A stretch of 64,000 nucleotides of DNA from Phycisphaerae bacterium. GTDB lineage: Bacteria > Planctomycetota > Phycisphaerae > UBA1845. The notes below the pieces were generated by a model. That model saw only the letters and a program-made list of their open reading frames with translations. It was not told the origin of the DNA and made no database searches. The stretch lies in the NCBI GenBank assembly GCA_029260015.1, contig JAJDEB010000027.1, positions 1 to 64,000 on the forward strand, read 5' to 3'. Below are positions 54,097 through 63,469 of this stretch, piece by piece (position 1 is the stretch's first letter; each line of letters opens with the position of its first letter). Both the position numbers and the translations under genes were made by a program.

Positions 54097-54736
54097 AGTG
54101 CTGCGCGACGTGCAGGAATCAATCAAAGCCGATGCGAATGATATTCGTGCGGCGCTCGACGTGCAGGGTATCCGCATGTTTAACCTGATGGGGGGTGACG
54201 GCTGCGGGAAGACGCGCCTGCTCGAACGGTTGCTTCCAAAGTTAGCGGGCGACGTTCGATGCGCCGTGCTCGAAGGTGACATCACGACGACGCTGGACGC
54301 CGAGCGCATCGCCCGCGTCAATGTGCCTGTCGTGCAATTGCAGACAAACGGTTGCTGTCATCTCGAACCATCGCTCATCCGCGGCGGACTCGATCGACTG
54401 CCCCTTAACGAACTCGATATCATCATCGTCGAAAACGTCGGCAACCTCGTCTGCCCAGCCGAATTCGACATTGGTGAACATGCCCGGATTGCGGTGCTCA
54501 GTGTCACCGAAGGGCACGATAAACCGGCGAAATATCCGCTACTCTTTAGCCGCGCTGACGCAGTTATCATTTCCAAGATGGATCTGCTGGAATATACCAA
54601 CTTCGATCTGGAGCAATGCGCCCGCAACATTCGTCTGGTCAACGCCAACGCACCAATATTTGAAGATAGCGCGGAGTGGAAACTCGATCCTGCATTCTTG
54701 AAATGGTTGGCTGCAATGCCTGCGAGCTGCGCCTAG
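54086..54736 (+). CDS. hypB: Nickel-chaperone GTPase HypB
   Basis: This HypB is a 216-residue SIMIBI GTPase. Its P-loop is GGDGCGKTRLLE (residues about 36-47), a variant of the usual GSPGSGKT. AVLEGDITTTLDAERI, the NGCCHLEP metal/dimer site, IVENVGNLVCPAEFDIGEH and the guanine motif SKMDLLEY follow in order. There is no N-terminal His-rich stretch, so nickel storage is not expected. It is the last gene of the plus-strand operon. Its TAG stop shares the palindrome CTAG with the stop of korC on the other strand. Confidence 0.93.
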   Translation: MNIEVLRDVQESIKADANDIRAALDVQGIRMFNLMGGDGCGKTRLLERLLPKLAGDVRCAVLEGDITTTLDAERIARVNVPVVQLQTNGCCHLEPSLIRGGLDRLPLNELDIIIVENVGNLVCPAEFDIGEHARIAVLSVTEGHDKPAKYPLLFSRADAVIISKMDLLEYTNFDLEQCARNIRLVNANAPIFEDSAEWKLDPAFLKWLAAMPASCA

Positions 54737-55290
54737 CAAGCCGTCGCATTTTGGTGCAACGAAGTCATGCCCGCTGCAAACGCCTTCAGGTTCGAGTCGA
54801 TCACACTCTGGCCTTTGCTGGCGAACACATACGCGATGGCCTTTTCAATCGAATGCGATTTCAGTTTTTGGCGAACGCTTTGCAGCGCTCCAAGCATCAC
54901 CACGTTGGCCGCTTGAGTTGAACCGCATTCATGCTCTGCAATGTCGTTGGCCGCGACGTAATACACCTCAACATCGTCACGCGACGCCTTGATGGGAACG
55001 ATGGATTTGTTGATGAGCATCGTCCCACCAGGTCGGACTTTCGATTCAAACTTTTCGAGAGATGGTTGATTCATAGCCACGACGGCGTCGTAAGATTCTG
55101 ACACGGGCGATCCGATCTCATCATCGCTGATGACCACGATGCAGTTCGCCGTACCACCGCGCATTTCCGGTCCGTACGAGGGAAGCCATGTGGCACTGAT
55201 TCCCTCTTCCATCGCCGATTGGGCGAGGAGTTTTCCCATCATCAACACGCCCTGCCCGCCAAACCCGGCAAGAATTGTCTGTTCCAACAT
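54733..55290 (-). CDS. korC: 2-oxoacid:ferredoxin oxidoreductase gamma subunit
   Basis: A 185-residue gamma subunit of a KOR-type enzyme. Diagnostic blocks are ILAGFGGQGVLMMGKLLAQSAMEEG, TWLPSYGPEMRGGTANC and VAMNQPSLEKFE. It completes the CoA-binding region of the complex. The ATG at 55290 has AAGGAG 8 nt upstream and is preferred over the longer frame. It is the last gene of the minus-strand operon, ending in the shared CTAG. Confidence 0.93.
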   Translation of the reverse strand: MLEQTILAGFGGQGVLMMGKLLAQSAMEEGISATWLPSYGPEMRGGTANCIVVISDDEIGSPVSESYDAVVAMNQPSLEKFESKVRPGGTMLINKSIVPIKASRDDVEVYYVAANDIAEHECGSTQAANVVMLGALQSVRQKLKSHSIEKAIAYVFASKGQSVIDSNLKAFAAGMTSLHQNATAC

Positions 55291-55331
55291 GGCATCGACT
55301 CCTTGTTGCTGCGTGTGCGACTCTCGGCGTT

Positions 55332-56153
55332 TCACGTCTTGATGGGCGACTCAAGTTTGTCCACAAATTCACCCGGCGGAAACGCCTTAACCACCGTCTC
55401 ATCAATGTAATGTAGAGCGTCGCCGGGCTTCATGCCCCATTGCACGGGGCAGGGTGAAAGCACTTCCACCAAACCTAGTCCGACATCCTCCGTCTGTGCG
55501 CGGATCGCCTTGCGCATGTACTTGCGACATGTGTTGATGTTCTTGGGAGAGGTCAACGGTACTCGGGCGAGGTAGGCAACGCCCTCGAGACTTGAAAGCA
55601 GTTCGCAAACCTTAATCGGGTGGCCGGTGGTCCTCGGATCACGCCCGTCAACAGAAGTCGTCGTCTTCTGCCCGAGCAGCGATGTCGGAGCCATCTGCCC
55701 GCCGGTCATTCCGAAGATTCCATTGTTGACGAAAAATACCGTGATGCGTTCACCGCGTGCGGCGGCGTGAATGATTTCGCCCATGCCAATCGATGCGAGG
55801 TCGCCGTCGCCTTGATATGTAAAGACGAAGCGATCAGGCAGTGAGCGCTTAACGCCAGTTGCGACGGCTGGGGCGCGCCCGTGGCTGGCTTCGATCATGT
55901 CCACTTCGAAATATTCGTAAGCGAACACCGCGCATCCGACGGGGCATATCCCGACGGTGCGATCAAGCAGCCCAAACTCGTCGATCATCTCGGCGATCAG
56001 TCGGTGATACGTTCCGTGCGAACAACCCGGGCAATAGTGAAACGGTTTGTCGCTTAGCGCCTGCGGTCGCTCGAACACGCATTTGAGGTCAACGAGTTGC
56101 TCGGTGTCGGGCGTGCGGTTCGTGCCATCTTGCTGGTTCATGGCTGTTGTCAT
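55332..56153 (-). CDS. korB: 2-oxoacid:ferredoxin oxidoreductase beta subunit
   Basis: The thiamine-diphosphate-binding subunit, 273 residues. HYCPGCSHGTYHRLIAE carries cluster cysteines, GICPVGCAVFAY follows, and TYQGDGDLASIGMGEIIHAAARGE with VFFVNNGIFGMTGGQMAPTS forms the GDG...NN thiamine-diphosphate motif. It would decarboxylate a 2-oxoacid, most likely 2-oxoglutarate, passing electrons to ferredoxin. The start at 56153 overlaps the korA stop (ATGA). Confidence 0.92.
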   Translation of the reverse strand: MTTAMNQQDGTNRTPDTEQLVDLKCVFERPQALSDKPFHYCPGCSHGTYHRLIAEMIDEFGLLDRTVGICPVGCAVFAYEYFEVDMIEASHGRAPAVATGVKRSLPDRFVFTYQGDGDLASIGMGEIIHAAARGERITVFFVNNGIFGMTGGQMAPTSLLGQKTTTSVDGRDPRTTGHPIKVCELLSSLEGVAYLARVPLTSPKNINTCRKYMRKAIRAQTEDVGLGLVEVLSPCPVQWGMKPGDALHYIDETVVKAFPPGEFVDKLESPIKT

Positions 56154-57208
56154 TGGGCGGCCTCCACGATCTTCCTGCATATCTCAACCGGGCTGGGAAT
56201 CACTCCACCCATTTCGCCGTAGAAATCGACCGGTACTCTCCCATTTATTGCCAGACGCACGTCCTCCACCATTTGACCGGCGCTGAGTTCCACAACGAGG
56301 ACGCGTTTCTTGTTGGCGGCGCATTCTGCGATGGGTTCAGTTGGGAAGGGATAGAGCGTAATCGGTCGCAGCAGTCCGGCTTTGACGCCCTCCTTGCGGG
56401 CTAACTTGCATCCGCTAAGTGCCAATCGAGCCGAAATGCCATACGCGACGACGAGGATTTCAGCATCGTCTACGTCGCGCGTGTCCCAACGGGTTTCGCA
56501 CTGCATCTTCTTGTACTTGGCTTGAAGCTTGAGGTTATGGTCACGCAAGCCATAGGGATCGATGACCAGCGAGTTGACCACGTTCTTATGCGCTCGACCG
56601 TTTCGTCCATTGGTGGCCCAAGTTTTTTCAGGCACCGTTGGCGGCGGAGCATTGTCTGCGATGATTGCCGGCTCCATCATCGCTCCGAGTACACCGTCGG
56701 CAAGAATCATCGCAGGGCAGCGATAACGATCGGCAAGCTCGAATGCCAGCGCGGGAAACTCATACATCTCCTGCACATTCCAGGGCGCAAGCACGATACT
56801 GTGATAGTCGCCATGCCCGCCACCTTTGCATGCTTGAAAATAATCACCCTGTGATGGCGTGATGCTTCCAAGCCCAGGCCCCCCGCGCATCACGTTGACA
56901 ATCAAACACGGGAGTTCGGCGCAAGCGATGTAACTCAGCCCCTCCATCATCAGACTGACGCCCGGGCTGCTGCTCGACGTCATTGCCCGCTTACCAGCAG
57001 CCGCCGCACCGTACACCATGTTGATCGAGGCGACTTCGCTTTCAGCTTGCACGAACACACGACCACGTTTGGGCATTTCGTAGGACAGAACTTCGGGCAC
57101 TTCGTTCTGAGGTGTGATCGGATAACCAAAGAAACAATCGCAACCACCCGCGATCGCTCCCATCGCCAGCGCTTCGTTACCCTTGGTCAGTTGCATCTTG
57201 GCGGGCAC
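56150..57208 (-). CDS. korA: 2-oxoacid:ferredoxin oxidoreductase alpha subunit
   Basis: A 352-residue alpha subunit. It begins LTKGNEALAMGAIAGGCDCFFGYPITPQNEV, with the substrate Thr/Pro loop, and has SSSPGVSLMMEGLSYI and VMRGGPGLGSITPSQGDYFQ. The C-terminal part is the transketolase-like domain II. GTG 57208 is chosen, since GGAGG lies 7 nt upstream; an ATG four codons later is the alternative. It overlaps the end of the ferredoxin gene. Substrate preference between 2-oxoglutarate and other 2-oxoacids is not certain. Confidence 0.92.
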   Translation of the reverse strand: MPAKMQLTKGNEALAMGAIAGGCDCFFGYPITPQNEVPEVLSYEMPKRGRVFVQAESEVASINMVYGAAAAGKRAMTSSSSPGVSLMMEGLSYIACAELPCLIVNVMRGGPGLGSITPSQGDYFQACKGGGHGDYHSIVLAPWNVQEMYEFPALAFELADRYRCPAMILADGVLGAMMEPAIIADNAPPPTVPEKTWATNGRNGRAHKNVVNSLVIDPYGLRDHNLKLQAKYKKMQCETRWDTRDVDDAEILVVAYGISARLALSGCKLARKEGVKAGLLRPITLYPFPTEPIAECAANKKRVLVVELSAGQMVEDVRLAINGRVPVDFYGEMGGVIPSPVEICRKIVEAAQ

Positions 57209-57419
57209 GTTTCTGCCTCCGATAAATTTCGATGCCCGTTTCCGGGCACATTTCTGCGCAGAGCGCGCATCCGTTACAGAGATCTGGATGGGCCAAGACA
57301 GCCGGATGGTACCCAGCCGCATTTCTCCCTTCCGACATTTCAAGAGCGTGCTTCGGGCAAAACTCAACGCAAAGCTCGCATCCCTTGCATCGATCGACAT
57401 GAATCTGGCAGAGATCCAT
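57177..57419 (-). CDS. korD: 2[4Fe-4S] ferredoxin subunit of the KOR complex
   Basis: An 80-residue delta subunit with two Cys-x2-Cys-x2-Cys-x3-Cys-Pro sets: CKGCELCVEFCP and CNGCALCAEMCP. It would carry electrons from the thiamine enzyme to soluble ferredoxin. AAGGAGA precedes the ATG. It starts the korDABC block and lies 15 bp downstream of the PLP-enzyme gene. Confidence 0.93.
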   Translation of the reverse strand: MDLCQIHVDRCKGCELCVEFCPKHALEMSEGRNAAGYHPAVLAHPDLCNGCALCAEMCPETGIEIYRRQKRARQDATDQG

Positions 57420-57434
57420 CTCGGCGTCTCCTTT

Positions 57435-58745
57435 TCAAATCTGATCGAGCGCCATCTTCAAATCATTGATGATGTCGTCGCGGTCTTCCAGACCGATGCT
57501 GATTCGACAACCACCCGGCACCACGCCGCGCTCGCGCTTTTCGGCATCTGGCAGCGATGAATGGGTCATGTTGTACGGGCATTCGATCAGCGTCTTGATC
57601 TGCCCGAGCGACACCGCCAACGTGATGCAATACGAATGCTTGGCCACCCAATCAATGAGCTTGGCGGCTGGCTTACCGCTTCCATCGTTGTCTTTGATCA
57701 CGAAATAAACCATCGACCCAGGAGCAAACCGATTTCTATGATCGCGCATTTGCTTTTGTGCAAGTTGATATTGGGGGAACGATTCCAACCCCGGATACAA
57801 CACCCGCTCAACCTTCGGATGGCTATTTAGGAATGTCGCCACCCGCATGGCGCTGCTTTGGTAGTTCACCATTCGCGTCGCCAATGACGGCAAGCCGTAG
57901 ACCAGAGTCGGCCATGCCGATCTTGGAGCGAGTGAACCACCGAAATCTTTTCGATAAAATATCAGCGGGTCGTGCAGCCACTTCGGTCCGACGACCGCGC
58001 CACCGACATCGGTTCCAAATCCGCCAATCGCCTTGGTCAGGCTGCAGCAAACGATGTCCGCACCATGTTCGATCGGTCTTTGGCAAAACGGTGTCGCAAA
58101 TGTGTTGTCAACCACGACGCGCACCTTGCGCTCTTCGCTGCGGTCAGCGTTGGCTTCGTCGGCGATCTTGCGCATCTCGGCGATGTCGATGATGGTCAGG
58201 TCGGGGTTGACCGGTGTTTCAAAATACAGGATACGGGTCTGCGGGCGAATCGCCGCCCGGACCGCCGCCGGGTCGGTCATATCGACAAGCGTGGCATCGA
58301 TTCGCAATCTAGGCAACCAATTGGTGACCAACGAATAGGTACAACCGTACAGAACCTTGTGTCCGACAAGGTGTTCACCCGAGCGCAAAAGCGTACCGAA
58401 TGTCGCGGAGATAGCCGCCATCCCGGATGCAAATCCGAGCGACATCTCACCGCCTTCAGCCGTGGCAATGTTGTCTTCGAGCATACCTCGGGTGGGATCG
58501 TCCAGTCGATCGTATACATAGATCGGAACCTGAAGCACATCACCCTCGGGTGTATGGGCGAACTCCATAAAACCCTGTGCGCCGCGCTCAACCGAATCGA
58601 GTCGAAACGCGGCGCTACAGGATTGTGGGGGAACGACATGATGGGAGAAGTCCCAGCGATCCGTCGGACTGTGACCATGAATCAATCGTGTGCGAATACT
58701 GTGGGACGACTCGGGACATTCCTGAGATGTTTCGTTGGCTGACAT
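57435..58745 (-). CDS. Cys/Met-metabolism PLP enzyme (methionine gamma-lyase/cystathionine gamma-synthase family)
   Basis: A 436-residue fold-type I PLP enzyme. It has IYVYDRLDDPTRGMLEDNIA, GFASGMAAISATFGTLL, FETPVNPDLTIIDI, and VVVDNTFATPF. The probable PLP lysine is in CCSLTKAIGGFGTDVGG. The end RISIGLEDRDDIINDL is typical. Placement between nifJ and korDABC suggests a lyase that makes 2-oxobutyrate (from Met or homocysteine) plus a thiol as substrate for the ferredoxin enzymes. Cystathionine synthase or lyase activity remains possible. Confidence 0.88.
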   Translation of the reverse strand: MSANETSQECPESSHSIRTRLIHGHSPTDRWDFSHHVVPPQSCSAAFRLDSVERGAQGFMEFAHTPEGDVLQVPIYVYDRLDDPTRGMLEDNIATAEGGEMSLGFASGMAAISATFGTLLRSGEHLVGHKVLYGCTYSLVTNWLPRLRIDATLVDMTDPAAVRAAIRPQTRILYFETPVNPDLTIIDIAEMRKIADEANADRSEERKVRVVVDNTFATPFCQRPIEHGADIVCCSLTKAIGGFGTDVGGAVVGPKWLHDPLIFYRKDFGGSLAPRSAWPTLVYGLPSLATRMVNYQSSAMRVATFLNSHPKVERVLYPGLESFPQYQLAQKQMRDHRNRFAPGSMVYFVIKDNDGSGKPAAKLIDWVAKHSYCITLAVSLGQIKTLIECPYNMTHSSLPDAEKRERGVVPGGCRISIGLEDRDDIINDLKMALDQI

Positions 58746-58760
58746 TTGGCACCTCGTACG

Positions 58761-59759
58761 TTAGACGAACGGTCGAAATGTATTGAGCTCGCGCATATAA
58801 TTGCCTCGCTCAAACGACGCCGGATCAGGGCACGTCACTTGGTTCATGCTGCCTTGCATTTGTTTAACACTGTAATACTCGTGATCTTCCATCCATTCGC
58901 GCATGCCTTCGAGAATATGTTGGATCGAATGCACACCGTTGCGTAAGAGCGTGGCGCACAACATCGTTGCGTCGGCACCAGCCATCGTGAGTTTGAGGAC
59001 GTCGAACGACGTATAAACTCCGGTCGTGGCAGCCAGTGACGCATCAAGATGGGCATCGAGAATGGCGATCCAGCGCAGCGGTAATCGCATTTCGTGCGGT
59101 GCGCTGAATCGCAGGTCTGATACGATTTCAAGCTCTTCAAGATCAATGTCGGGTTGATAAAACCGATTGAAGAGTACCAACCCGTCAGCCCCCGCATCGT
59201 CAAGCTGCTGAGCGAAATGAGCCATCGCACTGAAATATGGCCCGATCTTCATCGCCACGGGAATGGTGACGGCCTTCTTAACTGCTTCGATGATTTCGAG
59301 GTGGCGCTTTTCAATGTCGCGCCCCGAAGTTTCGACGTCGGCGGCGATGATGTAAGTGTTCAGCTCGATCGCGCTCGCTCCGGCATCCTGCATCATTCGG
59401 GCGTGCTCGATCCACCCTCCAACTGAAGTACCGTTGAGGCTGCCAATCACGGGGATATCAACGGCTTGTTTCACCTTGGCGAGGTGTTCGATATATTCCT
59501 CCGGACCGCGTGGGAATCCGACGTGGCGCGGCATGTAGGAAAGCGCCTCGGCAAAACTGTCCGACCCATACTCCATGTAGTGATCGTGGAGCACGGCGTC
59601 GCTTTCGATCTGTTCTTGAAACAGTGAATACATCACGATCGCCGACGCACCCGCGTCTTCGAGTTCGCGACAGGTATCCAAACTGCGACTGAGAGGCGAC
59701 GCGCCGGCCACCAGCGGGTTCTTCAATTCAAGCCCAAGGTACGTTGTTGATAAGTCCAT
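58761..59759 (-). CDS. Dihydroorotate dehydrogenase-like flavoprotein
   Basis: A 332-residue FMN-binding TIM-barrel protein of the PyrD-like group. It starts MDLSTTYLGLELKNPLVAGASPLS and has SLNGTSVGGWIEHARMMQDAGASAIELN, IPVAMKIGPYFSAMAHFAQQL and LFNRFYQPDIDLEELE near residue 200. This subgroup is commonly encoded beside nifJ and its role is not established; it lacks an obvious electron-transfer partner. It is probably not the biosynthetic PyrD. The gene follows nifJ after 12 bp. Confidence 0.85.
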   Translation of the reverse strand: MDLSTTYLGLELKNPLVAGASPLSRSLDTCRELEDAGASAIVMYSLFQEQIESDAVLHDHYMEYGSDSFAEALSYMPRHVGFPRGPEEYIEHLAKVKQAVDIPVIGSLNGTSVGGWIEHARMMQDAGASAIELNTYIIAADVETSGRDIEKRHLEIIEAVKKAVTIPVAMKIGPYFSAMAHFAQQLDDAGADGLVLFNRFYQPDIDLEELEIVSDLRFSAPHEMRLPLRWIAILDAHLDASLAATTGVYTSFDVLKLTMAGADATMLCATLLRNGVHSIQHILEGMREWMEDHEYYSVKQMQGSMNQVTCPDPASFERGNYMRELNTFRPFV

Positions 59760-59771
59760 GGCGACAATCCC

Positions 59772-62700
59772 TTAATCTCGCAGTTGAGCTGATGCGGTTA
59801 CCTTCTTTTCAGACGACGGTTCAGCAGGCGGTTTGGGCATGTTTACGCCGGCGATTTCCTCGTAGAACGCTCGCTGTTGCGCAATCTGCTGCTGTTGTGT
59901 GCGACGAAGCGAGGCTGCGCGATCGGCGTCGGTTCGCTCCAAGACCGCAAAGCGGTTCTCAAGACGCGTGAACTCACCAAGCGGAATCTTGGCGGCTGGC
60001 GAATCGAGTTGCAGCGGTCGCTGTGATTCGGCGGTGCGTCTTGGGTCGTATCGGTAAAGCGGCCAATACCCGCTCTTTACTGCCGCCTGCTGGTTGTTCA
60101 TCGCAGTGGTCATGTTGATACCGTGAGCGATGCAGTGGCTGTACGCGATGATAAGCGATGGGCCGTTGTACGATTCCGCTTCGATAAACGCCTTGACGCA
60201 TTGATTATCGTTGGCACCCATCGCGACTTTGGCGACGTAAACGTTGCCGTAACTCATGGCCATCAAACCCAGGTCCTTTTTGCCTGAAGGTTTGCCAGCC
60301 GCTGCGAACTTCGCGACGGCTCCGCGCGGTGTGGCTTTGGAACATTGCCCACCGGTGTTGGAATACACTTCCGTATCGAGCACCAACACGTTGACATTTG
60401 CACCCGATGCCAGGACATGGTCCAAACCGCCAAAGCCAATGTCATATGCCCATCCGTCACCGCCAACGATCCACACGCTGCGACTCACCAACGTATCGAT
60501 GACGCTCAGCAGGCTCTTCGCGGCGACGTTTTCGTTCTCATCGAGCGCGAGTTTCACGCGGGCTACGCGTTCACGTTGGGCGATGATTCCGGCTTCGCTC
60601 GTCTGGTCTGCCGCCAAGATCGATCGCACCAGTTCGCCGCCAATATGACCCGCCAATTGAGTGAGTAGTTCGGCGGCGAATTCCTTTTGCTTGTTGATCG
60701 CCACACGGAATCCAAGTCCGAACTCGGCGTTGTCTTCAAAGAGCGAATTCGACCATGCCGGCCCGCGACCGGATTTGTTCTTGGTCCACGGCGTCGTTGG
60801 TAGATTGCCTCCGTAAATCGAAGAGCAGCCCGTTGCATTCGCGATCACAGAACGATCGCCGAAGAGTTGACTCATCAATTTGACGTATGGCGTCTCGCCA
60901 CATCCAGCACACGCACCGGAAAATTCGAAGAGTGGTTCCAGGAATTGCGAGCCCTTTACGGTTTCGATCTTGAGCCCTGTGCGGTCGAATTCGGGAATGT
61001 CGAGGAAGAAATCGAAACTCTCGCGTTCCGGTTCAAGGTGTTCCTCGATGGGCAGCATGTTGATCGCTTTGAATTTCGGCTGCTCTTTGTTCTTCGCCGG
61101 GCAAATATCCACACAGATTCCGCAACCGGTGCAGTCTTCCGGCGCGACCTGGATCGTGAATTTCATTTCCTTGAATTCCGTCCCCTTCGCTTCGACGGCT
61201 CTGAATTGCGCCGGAGCGTCCGCGAGGCATTCGTCGGTGAATGCTTTCATCCGAATCGAAGCGTGCGGGCAAACCATCGCGCACTTGCCACACTGGATAC
61301 AAACATCGGCGTCCCAAATCGGTATTTCATTGGCGATGGCGCGTTTCTCCCATTTCGCCGTACCCGTCGGGAAAGTGCCGTCGGCAGGCATCGCGCTAAC
61401 CGGAAGCCGGTCGCCCTCGTTGGCTATGATTTTCGCAGTGAGCGATTTGACAAATGACGGTCCGCGGTCGCCAACGACGGCTGGTCGTTCCGTGGTGCTC
61501 GTAACACGATCGGGCACGGTGATTTCGTGCAAGTTTTCCAGAGCGCTATCCACCGCACGGAAATTCATCGCGACGATTTTTTCGCCCTTGCCACCGTACG
61601 ATTTTTTGATGGCGGCTTTGATGTGGGTGATGGCTTCGTCGCATGGCAATACGCCGGAAATTGCAAAGAAGCATGCCTGCATCAGCGTGTTGATTCGACC
61701 ACCCAGGCCGATTTGCTGCGCAACCGCGAAGGCATCGATAGCGTAGAGCTTAAGCTTCTTGTCGATAATCGACCGCTGCACTTCCATTGGTAGCCGATCC
61801 CACACATTCTCCGGCGTCGCACCGATGTTAAGCAGCAGCGTCGCTCCCGGCTCTACGATATCGAGAATGTCGTATTTCTTGAGGAACTGTTCGTGATGGA
61901 CTGCCGCGAAGTTGGCTCGGCTGATCAGATAGCTCGATTGGATTGGCCGCGGTCCGAAACGCAGGTGCGACGTCGTAACCGAGCCAGCTTTCTTCGAGTC
62001 GTAAACGAAATAGCCCTGGGCGAAGTTGTCGGTTTCTTCACCAATGATTTTGATGGAGTTCTTGTTCGCACCGACAGTGCCATCCGAACCAAGACCGTAA
62101 AACACTGCCCGCACCACGTCATCGGGTTCGGTAGAGAATTCAGCGTTGTAATCAATCGAGAGATTGGTGACGTCGTCAACAATGCCAACCGTAAAGTGAT
62201 TCTTCGGGTGATCTTTATTTAAGTCGTCATAGACACCTTGGATCATCGCGGGTGAGAATTCCTTCGATGAAAGGCCATACCGACCACCGACCACCAACGG
62301 ACGCTTTGCGAATCCGTTTCGACCCGCATCGAAGTGTTCAGACATCGCCGTGATCACATCCTGATACAGCGGTTCACCGAGGGCGCCCGGCTCCTTCGTG
62401 CGATCAAGAACCGACACTTTCTGAACGCTCTTGGGTAACATTCGAATCAGCGCTTCGCCGTCGAGTGGCCGATACAAGCGCACTTTCAGGAGTCCAACTT
62501 TTTCACCTTCGGCGACGAGGTGGTTCACGGTTTCATGGGCGGCTTCTGCACCGGAACCCATCATGACAATCACCCGTTCGGCATGGGGATCACCGACGTA
62601 ATCGAAGAGGTGGTATGATCGCCCCGTGATTTCTGAAAACCGATCCATCACTTGCTGAACGGTCTGCGGACAAACTGCGTAGAACGTGTTGCACGCCTCG

Positions 62701-63374
62701 CGCGCCTGAAAGAACACGTCCGGGTTCTGCGCCGAACCGCGCAGCACCGGATGATCTGGTGAGAGTCCGCGCCCGCGATGTTCAAGCACATGCTCATGGT
62801 TGATCAGTCGCAACAGTTGATCGTCGGTCAGTGCCTCGATCTTGGACACTTCGTGCGACGTTCGGAATCCGTCAAAGAAATGAATAAACGGAATTCGCGA
62901 TTCGAGCGTAGCTGCATGGGCGATCGCCGCCATGTCGGTGACTTCCTGAACCGATCCCGACGACAGCAAAGCCCACCCGGTGGATCGGGCGGCCATCACG
63001 TCACTGTGATCGCCGAAGATGGATAGGGCATGCGATGCAATCGATCGGGCGCTGACGTGAAACACCACGGGAGTGAGTTCACCCGCAATCTTAAACATGT
63101 TGGGGATCATCAGGAGCAGACCTTGCGACGCGGTAAATGTCGTCGTAAGCGCACCAATTTGAACCGAACCATGCAGCGCTCCTGCCGCGCCGCCCTCGCT
63201 CTGCATTTCGACGACGGTTGGCGTGGTACCCCAGAGATTTTTCTTACCCTGAACTGCCCAAGCGTCGGAAAGTTCGCCCATGCCTGAACTTGGCGTTATC
63301 GGGTAGATCGCGATGACCTCGCTGGCCCGATAGGCAACGCGTGCGGCGGCTTCGTTTCCGTCGATGGTGATCAT
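59772..63374 (-). CDS. nifJ: Pyruvate:ferredoxin (flavodoxin) oxidoreductase
   Basis: A single-chain PFOR of 1200 residues. It begins MITIDGNEAAARVAYRASEV and then IYPITPSSGMGELSDAW, the pyruvate-site loop. The gamma domain follows from about 420 (VRAVFYGLGSDGTVGANKNSIKII). Two [4Fe-4S] sites lie near 690 (CIQCGKCAMVCP) and 748 (CTGCGICVDICP), with the third cluster's CAGCGETP near 830. The thiamine motif GGDGWAYDIGFGGLDH is near 970. GAGGG precedes the ATG. It makes acetyl-CoA, CO2 and reduced ferredoxin from pyruvate. It is the first gene of the minus operon, behind a sigma-54 element. Confidence 0.96.
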   Translation of the reverse strand: MITIDGNEAAARVAYRASEVIAIYPITPSSGMGELSDAWAVQGKKNLWGTTPTVVEMQSEGGAAGALHGSVQIGALTTTFTASQGLLLMIPNMFKIAGELTPVVFHVSARSIASHALSIFGDHSDVMAARSTGWALLSSGSVQEVTDMAAIAHAATLESRIPFIHFFDGFRTSHEVSKIEALTDDQLLRLINHEHVLEHRGRGLSPDHPVLRGSAQNPDVFFQAREACNTFYAVCPQTVQQVMDRFSEITGRSYHLFDYVGDPHAERVIVMMGSGAEAAHETVNHLVAEGEKVGLLKVRLYRPLDGEALIRMLPKSVQKVSVLDRTKEPGALGEPLYQDVITAMSEHFDAGRNGFAKRPLVVGGRYGLSSKEFSPAMIQGVYDDLNKDHPKNHFTVGIVDDVTNLSIDYNAEFSTEPDDVVRAVFYGLGSDGTVGANKNSIKIIGEETDNFAQGYFVYDSKKAGSVTTSHLRFGPRPIQSSYLISRANFAAVHHEQFLKKYDILDIVEPGATLLLNIGATPENVWDRLPMEVQRSIIDKKLKLYAIDAFAVAQQIGLGGRINTLMQACFFAISGVLPCDEAITHIKAAIKKSYGGKGEKIVAMNFRAVDSALENLHEITVPDRVTSTTERPAVVGDRGPSFVKSLTAKIIANEGDRLPVSAMPADGTFPTGTAKWEKRAIANEIPIWDADVCIQCGKCAMVCPHASIRMKAFTDECLADAPAQFRAVEAKGTEFKEMKFTIQVAPEDCTGCGICVDICPAKNKEQPKFKAINMLPIEEHLEPERESFDFFLDIPEFDRTGLKIETVKGSQFLEPLFEFSGACAGCGETPYVKLMSQLFGDRSVIANATGCSSIYGGNLPTTPWTKNKSGRGPAWSNSLFEDNAEFGLGFRVAINKQKEFAAELLTQLAGHIGGELVRSILAADQTSEAGIIAQRERVARVKLALDENENVAAKSLLSVIDTLVSRSVWIVGGDGWAYDIGFGGLDHVLASGANVNVLVLDTEVYSNTGGQCSKATPRGAVAKFAAAGKPSGKKDLGLMAMSYGNVYVAKVAMGANDNQCVKAFIEAESYNGPSLIIAYSHCIAHGINMTTAMNNQQAAVKSGYWPLYRYDPRRTAESQRPLQLDSPAAKIPLGEFTRLENRFAVLERTDADRAASLRRTQQQQIAQQRAFYEEIAGVNMPKPPAEPSSEKKVTASAQLRD

Positions 63375-63433
63375 TGGCAGCCCTCATGGTTGAAATGGAG
63401 ATCCAGCGTGACAGCAGTTTCGTCAAGACTGAT

Positions 63434-63449
63434 TGCAAGTTGCATGCCA
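63434..63449 (-). promoter_or_regulatory. Sigma-54 promoter of the nifJ-kor operon
   Basis: On the minus strand TGGCATGCAACTTGCA matches TGGCAC-N5-TTGCW with one change. GG (63448-63447) and GC (63436-63435) are exactly 10 bases apart. The predicted start is near 63423, about 50 bp before the nifJ ATG. Confidence 0.75.
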
Positions 63450-63469
63450 CGTACCAACAAAGATGGCAT

